Assembly (NCBI GenBank): GCA_958453575.1
Contig: CAUDYH010000065.1
Coordinates: 1-6,809 of the forward strand
DNA: 6,809 nt
Origin: an uncultured Collinsella sp.
GTDB lineage: Bacteria > Actinomycetota > Coriobacteriia > Coriobacteriales > Coriobacteriaceae
Reading direction: 5' to 3'
Shown here one piece after another: positions 1-3,975 of the stretch. Numbering within the stretch: the stretch's first letter is position 1; the number at the start of each line of letters is the position of its first letter. The notes under the pieces are model-generated. The model saw nothing but the letters and a program-made list of their open reading frames with translations, did no database searches and was not told the DNA's origin. The position numbers and the translations under genes were made by a program.

Positions 1-1850
1 TCGAACTGCGCGGCATCAAACGACATGGTGCTATCGACATGTTGCTGAGCCTCGAAAGACGTCGTCGCCTCAGCAACATCCGCGGACGCCGGTTGCTGGG
101 ACTCAAAGGACGTCGTAGCTTCGGCAGCGTCGACGGGCACGGACTGCATAGCCTCGTTCTGCTCGAGCTCTTGCGCCGCGCGCTCACGTGCCGCCTCGGC
201 TGCCTGCTGCTGAGCGATAGCCTCCTGCTCGGCAGCCTCGCGTGCGGCAGCGCGCTTCTCCTCGAAATCGTCGACAAATTTCTTGCCCTTTGCAAGCGCA
301 CCCTTAAAGAAGTTGGAAGCACTGGCGCCAATCGAAGAGAACGCGGATACAATATCGGCATGGGGCGTTGCCGCGGGAATCTCGGCCGAGAAATCAGTAT
401 CGCTCTCGTAAGACACGCGCCTCGGCTGTTCAACGTAATCGTCGTCAGACTCGTCCGTAACGTCTTGCGCCGGCGCGGCGGGAGCCAAAATGTCCAGTCC
501 TGCCGCGGGATCGATCGCGGACACCGCCTCGGGCTCGGCAACGGCAGCGGTAACCGCGGCAGACTCATCATCCACGGCGACAACGGGCGCAGGTGCAGTC
601 ACGACGGGGGCAGGCTCGGGCTCAAACGTCGGCTCCTCGCCTTCCTCGTAATCGAGCGTGCAGGACTCGGGAAGCATTCCGAGCGCACGGATGGCATCCG
701 AACCAAAGCGGATGTTGCCGGCGGCATTGCGATAGAGCTTGGGCTCGGGCTCGGCCGCGACAGGCTCCTCCGCCGGCTCGGCAGCGGGAACCTCGTCATT
801 GAACTCTTCGGCCTGGACAGCCTGATTCTGATCCTCGGGCACGATGGCGCCAATCAGCGTCTCGTCGGCAGACGCACCCTCAAAGCCCTCGATCTGCTCG
901 TCGAAAGCCTCGCCCTGTTCGGGCTCGGTCTGAGCGTCGGAAGCAATCGGCTGGCCGAACTCGTCCTCGGCGTAGGTAGGCTCTTCATACTCGATGGTGT
1001 TGCCGTAGTCGTTTTGCTGTTGGGCCGCGGCATACTCCGCCGCTGCGCGCGCCATTTCCTCGGCACGACGCTTCTGCTCCCCAAAATAGGTATCGAACGG
1101 AACATCGTCGGGAAACTCGTTTTCGCCCTGGAAGGGAGCAACGTTGTCCATAACGCCGAGCATAGCGGCGACAGAAGACTTGTTGCACACTGCGCCGGAC
1201 GTATAGGGAAGCACAAAACGGTTAGAAATGATGTTTGCCGCGTTGGCGAGCGCAACGAGGGAAGCGAGGATCGCGACAATCCACAGCAGAACCTTGAGCG
1301 CGCCGGGGAGCGGCAGGATACGCAAGATGGCAACGGCAGCAGGGGCAACCGTGGCAACGGGCAACAGCTTGGCGATGAGCGCACGATAAGAAGCATAGGG
1401 CTCGCGGGCGAGCAGCTCAGCACGGGGAGAGTCGTAGTGTGCGACAACGACCACCGGGCGGTTGCGCGGAGACGCGAGCGGGCCCGAGGCCTTGTGGTAG
1501 GCGATGACATTTTGGCTCACGCCCGTCTTGCCCAGGCGCGAAACCACGGGGTGGCCCGTGCGTTCGAGCACGTAAAGAACGGCGCCGGCAATGGCCAGCA
1601 AGGTGCCGACCAAGCCGATGCCGCCGCCGATGCCCATCAGTAGGGCGCCGGCAAACGCAAGAATACCGGTAACGGCAAATGCCAACCTACTGGGCGCCGG
1701 GGCATTGAACTCCTGAACCTCGGGATCAAAGCCGTGGTTGCGGAAGATCTGAGCGATATCCTCGGCAGCCAAGCGCTCTTCTTCGCTGCATGCCGGCGTA
1801 ATGCCGGTGTTCTGCAGCAGGTGGTTAATATAGTTCTGGGTGTTCGCCAT
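1..1850 (-). CDS. M28 peptidase-like membrane protein with long acidic disordered tail (partial, C-terminus beyond left edge)
   Basis: The frame is open from ATG at 1850 to the window edge, giving 616 residues with no stop. GGAG lies 5 nt upstream of the ATG. Residues 1-55 resemble the M28 N-terminus (CSEEERLAAEDIAQIFRNHG, then a strand VQEF). Residues 111-142 match the strands leading to the first metal motif: SQNVIA, then VVVVAHYDSP with H138 and D140. GAVCNKSSVAAML (219-231) aligns with the M28 GxxDNxSGVAALL motif, but Cys222 replaces the Asp. Hydrophobic segments at about 56-75, 77-95, 158-176 and 185-208 form two probable membrane hairpins inserted in the fold. From 238 onward the chain is acidic and Ala/Glu/Pro/Gln-rich, probably disordered, with a charged helix or coiled coil at about 514-569 and TTSFE-type repeats at 576-612. 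The catalytic Glu-Glu and later metal ligands of M28 are not visible and may lie beyond the edge. In M28 enzymes two zinc ions support aminopeptidase activity; whether this protein is active is unknown. Family assignment is fairly sure, function is not. Confidence 0.85.
   Translation of the reverse strand, partial: MANTQNYINHLLQNTGITPACSEEERLAAEDIAQIFRNHGFDPEVQEFNAPAPSRLAFAVTGILAFAGALLMGIGGGIGLVGTLLAIAGAVLYVLERTGHPVVSRLGKTGVSQNVIAYHKASGPLASPRNRPVVVVAHYDSPRAELLAREPYASYRALIAKLLPVATVAPAAVAILRILPLPGALKVLLWIVAILASLVALANAANIISNRFVLPYTSGAVCNKSSVAAMLGVMDNVAPFQGENEFPDDVPFDTYFGEQKRRAEEMARAAAEYAAAQQQNDYGNTIEYEEPTYAEDEFGQPIASDAQTEPEQGEAFDEQIEGFEGASADETLIGAIVPEDQNQAVQAEEFNDEVPAAEPAEEPVAAEPEPKLYRNAAGNIRFGSDAIRALGMLPESCTLDYEEGEEPTFEPEPAPVVTAPAPVVAVDDESAAVTAAVAEPEAVSAIDPAAGLDILAPAAPAQDVTDESDDDYVEQPRRVSYESDTDFSAEIPAATPHADIVSAFSSIGASASNFFKGALAKGKKFVDDFEEKRAAAREAAEQEAIAQQQAAEAARERAAQELEQNEAMQSVPVDAAEATTSFESQQPASADVAEATTSFEAQQHVDSTMSFDAAQF
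15..125 (-). repeat. Imperfect in-frame tandem repeats encoding AEATTSFE(S/A)QQ
   Basis: Two 33-nt units at 93-125 and 42-74, period 51 nt, encode AEATTSFESQQ (residues 576-586) and AEATTSFEAQQ (593-603). Most nucleotide differences fall at third codon positions, so selection appears to hold the peptide rather than the DNA. A shorter third copy at 15-35 encodes DSTMSFD (606-612). The array may continue past the left edge. Confidence 0.75.
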
Positions 1851-1924
1851 GTGCGCTCCACATCCATAATCCGACAAATAGGCCCAATGCATGCACATTA
1901 GAACCGTATATAGTCGAAAGTATA

Positions 1925-1975
1925 CCCCGAGCGAGCGCAAACGACCGAATTCGGGCCATCTTAACGCCCCGAGCG
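1925..1975. promoter_or_regulatory. Candidate composite operator: direct repeat flanking a palindrome
   Basis: CCCCGAGCG occurs at 1925-1933 and again at 1967-1975, exactly 42 bp apart (about four helical turns). The perfect 10-bp palindrome CCGAATTCGG (1945-1954) sits at the midpoint: its centre is 1949.5 and the midpoint of the repeats is 1950. The geometry would place all three elements on roughly one face of the helix. That it binds a regulator, perhaps the adjacent WYL pair, is inference; a 9-bp repeat in GC-rich DNA can arise by chance. Confidence 0.3.
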
Positions 1976-1980
1976 GACAA
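1958..1980 (-). promoter_or_regulatory. Sequence resembling the actinobacterial RecA-independent DNA-damage promoter
   Basis: On the minus strand, TTGTCCGCT, 8 nt, then TAAGAT fits the mycobacterial consensus tTGTCRgtg-N8-TAnnnT in the TTGTC core, the spacing and the TAnnnT box. It mismatches at the R position and at two of the three less conserved bases that follow. That motif is known to be used by PafBC. Here it would drive the M28-like gene with a leader of roughly 100 nt, or serve as a binding site near the divergent WYL operon. Suggestive only. Confidence 0.25.
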
Positions 1981-2048
1981 GGATATAGCCTAATCTCCAT
2001 ATCGGACTAAAATCATGGCAGCAAACCACCTTCTCATGCGAGGACTCT

Positions 2049-3071
2049 ATGACGGCAAGCGACACGACCGCGACAATTAAAAAGGAAAATTCGGAGCCCA
2101 GTTTCGATAAAACGGCTCAGCGCATCCTCAATCTTTTCTTTGTGCTCAACAGCTCCCCCGAACCGCTGACGACCGAGCAGATCGTCTTGGATTCTGACCT
2201 GGGATATGGCTCGGGCAACATCGACTCTGATAAGCGCAAGTTTCGGCGCGATCGTGACAAACTGCTCGAACGCGGCATCCTAATCAAGGAGGTTCGCCCT
2301 GCCGGCGCGCAGGAGACCGAGGAAAGCTCGTGGACAATCGACCGCGAGCACACGTTTGCAGCAGGTGGCCTCATCACCGCAGACGACGCCGACATCCTAC
2401 TCAACGCCATCGACCAAACGCTTGCAAGCGGCTCTTCCACCTTTGCCGCACCACTTGCCGATATTCGCTCCAAGATTGCCTACCTCACCGGCAGGACGAC
2501 GGCGGACGAGGCGACGATCAGCCGCTCTCCCACCGTCGATGCGGTTTGGAGCGCCTTTGCCGAGCGATGCGCGCTGCGATTTTTATATCAGAACGGACGC
2601 GGTGAGCAAAAAGAGCGTACCGTCTGCGTCTACGGCATGTTCGAGCGCGAGGGCGTGGCGTACTTCTGCGGCCTCGACAATGCCACCGACGACATCAGGA
2701 CATTCCGCTGCGACCGTATCGTTCGCGCTTGGCGTCCTTCGAAGGCCTACACCATCCCTGCGGACTTCAACCTCAACGACTACCTGTTCTTTGAATTCGA
2801 TTTTGCCGACCGACCGCCCGTTGCAGCTACGTTCTCATTCGCCCCTCAGACGCAGATCGATATGATCAACGGTCTCACGCGCGGGCGAGGTAAGCTCGCA
2901 CACACCGATGCGGGATGGATCTGGACCGTTGACGTGCGCGACCTTGAAGCCGCCGCCTCATTTTGCATGGCCCACGCCATGGACGGCATGAGGCCCATGG
3001 CCCCCAAATCGCTCAAACAGGCGTGGAACCACCTCATCGAAAGGACGGTGCACGAGCATGCCCGTGCGTAA
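2049..3071 (+). CDS. WYL-domain transcriptional regulator, first of a tandem pair (PafB/PafC-like)
   Basis: 340 residues, the usual length for a three-part WYL regulator. Residues about 20-100 form a winged helix-turn-helix: helix from KTAQRILNLF, LTTEQIV as the first HTH helix, and a basic recognition segment DSDKRKFRRDRDKLLERG at 59-76. Residues about 163-228 are the WYL domain: RFLYQNGRGE, then VAYFCGLD (203-210) in the WYL motif position as AYF, then IRTFRCDRI (216-224), the conserved Arg-rich strand. Residues about 255-335 fit the C-terminal WCX extension. WYL domains sense ligands; in PafBC they respond to single-stranded DNA. The ATG has GAGGA just upstream and no in-frame alternative nearby. 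The first 18 or so residues are a polar extension. The next gene overlaps by 14 bp, so the two are almost certainly co-transcribed. The WYL class is sure; the PafB/C role is inferred from pairing and phylum. Confidence 0.9.
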   Translation: MTASDTTATIKKENSEPSFDKTAQRILNLFFVLNSSPEPLTTEQIVLDSDLGYGSGNIDSDKRKFRRDRDKLLERGILIKEVRPAGAQETEESSWTIDREHTFAAGGLITADDADILLNAIDQTLASGSSTFAAPLADIRSKIAYLTGRTTADEATISRSPTVDAVWSAFAERCALRFLYQNGRGEQKERTVCVYGMFEREGVAYFCGLDNATDDIRTFRCDRIVRAWRPSKAYTIPADFNLNDYLFFEFDFADRPPVAATFSFAPQTQIDMINGLTRGRGKLAHTDAGWIWTVDVRDLEAAASFCMAHAMDGMRPMAPKSLKQAWNHLIERTVHEHARA

Positions 3072-3975
3072 ACTCACCAGCGAGCAGAGGCTCTCGCGCG
3101 CCATCGACATCATGGAGGCCCTCTACGCCGCCGGCGAGAACGGCATGACTCGAAACGAGATTTGCAGTCGCTTTGACATCACGGGGGCGTCGCTCGACGA
3201 GATTCTCGAGATCGTCTCGACGCTCGCGGACCGAGAATCGGGCGCGCGCATCATCTGCGAATGCCACGGCGAGCGTGTGGTCCTCACCGGTGACGCCGGT
3301 CGTGTGCTACCGCTGCGCCTGAGTGCCGCCGAGGGCGCCGTGCTCAACCACGAGCTTGAATCGTTGGGGATCGAGCCGCAGACGGCGGCTCGGATTCGAT
3401 TTGCTCTTCTACCCGAAGAGCTCGGCTATAACCAGCGCGTCTTTGACACCGTCAACCACGGGTCGCACTGGCAGCAGCTGAGCTGCGCCATTCAGGACGG
3501 CGTTCGCTGCCGTATCTCGTATCGCTCGATGGACGATGCACGGCCACGCGAGCGTCTGGTCGACCCCTTGCGCATTACGGCAAACGGCGACCAAACATAC
3601 CTGATTGCCTGGGACATCGCAGTCGATGAGCAGCGCACCTATCGCATGGATAAAATCGAGGGACTCGCCTTAACGGAAGACTCCGTCGTGCCTCACGCAC
3701 CGGACGTCGCATCCCTCCACGATTCCCTTGCCCGGACGCAGCGCAGCGCAAAGCTCTTAATGCCATTCGATATGGCGGAGCATCTGGACTGGGCCGGCAT
3801 CACCCTAATCAAGCGCAGCGGGACAGACATGGCAACGGTAACCGTACATTACGGCTCCGAGCGTTGGCTGCTGAGCCAGATAATCGCAGCGGGCGGAGCC
3901 ATCCGCATCTTGGATGACCCCGCCCTGTCAAAGTGTCTGTGCGATATGGCAAAAACCCTCGTCTGTCCGCTTTAG
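3058..3975 (+). CDS. WYL-domain transcriptional regulator, second of a tandem pair (PafB/PafC-like)
   Basis: 305 residues. Residues about 1-80 form a winged helix-turn-helix: RLSRAIDIMEALYAAGENG, then MTRNEICSRFDI and SLDEILEIVSTLADR. Residues about 135-205 are the WYL domain: VRCRISYRSMDD, a VDPLRI strand, QTYLIAWD (179-186) with TYL at the WYL position, and RTYRMDKIEGL (193-203), matching the R-x-F/Y-R-x-D-R/K-I signature. Residues about 230-300 fit the WCX extension. The ATG at 3058 lies inside the end of the upstream gene, whose TAA is at 3069-3071; AAGGA at 3041-3045 is a rather distant Shine-Dalgarno, so translational coupling is likely. The protein is clearly related to, but diverged from, its neighbour, as expected for two subunits of a heterodimer. 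The TAG at 3973-3975 overlaps the stop of the convergent helicase gene. Class is sure; partnership is inference. Confidence 0.9.
   Translation: MPVRKLTSEQRLSRAIDIMEALYAAGENGMTRNEICSRFDITGASLDEILEIVSTLADRESGARIICECHGERVVLTGDAGRVLPLRLSAAEGAVLNHELESLGIEPQTAARIRFALLPEELGYNQRVFDTVNHGSHWQQLSCAIQDGVRCRISYRSMDDARPRERLVDPLRITANGDQTYLIAWDIAVDEQRTYRMDKIEGLALTEDSVVPHAPDVASLHDSLARTQRSAKLLMPFDMAEHLDWAGITLIKRSGTDMATVTVHYGSERWLLSQIIAAGGAIRILDDPALSKCLCDMAKTLVCPL

Larger units (their letters stand above)
1851..2048. promoter_or_regulatory. Divergent intergenic region between the M28-like gene and the WYL operon
   Basis: These 198 bp must hold the promoters for both flanking genes. For the minus-strand gene, -10-like hexamers are TATACT (1924-1919) and TAAGAT (1963-1958); TATACT has no convincing -35 box at 16-18 nt. 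For the plus-strand operon the best -10-like hexamer is TAAAAT (2008-2013), 35 nt before the ATG, also without a good -35 partner, which would suit an activator-dependent promoter. The Shine-Dalgarno for the plus gene is GAGGA at 2040-2044, close to the ATG at 2049. No ORF or RNA gene is evident. Confidence 0.6.

Noticed and set aside
854..1510. 218-residue minus-strand open frame
   Set aside because: Out of frame with the M28-like gene on the same strand, Ser/Arg/Pro-rich composition, no recognisable domain; the true frame shows clear M28 motifs and a ribosome binding site.
39..1643. 534-residue open frame on the plus strand
   Set aside because: It is codon-aligned antisense to the M28-like gene. 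Antisense stops need TTA, CTA or TCA in the sense strand, which are rare in GC-rich genes; the frame ends at the first sense CTA (1641-1643). The predicted protein is Arg/Gly/Leu low-complexity without any motif.
1871..1877. Second TTGTC core (minus strand TTGTCGG) as another DNA-damage promoter
   Set aside because: It fits the TTGTCR core, but no TAnnnT box lies at the required spacing, and the site would overlap the ribosome binding site of the M28-like gene.
1888..1895. TGCATGCA palindrome as an operator
   Set aside because: Only 8 bp, does not extend, and such short palindromes are expected by chance.
2356..2865. 169-residue plus-strand open frame inside the first WYL gene
   Set aside because: Wholly inside a well-supported WYL coding sequence and compositionally odd (Ser/Thr/Pro/Arg); a frame shadow.
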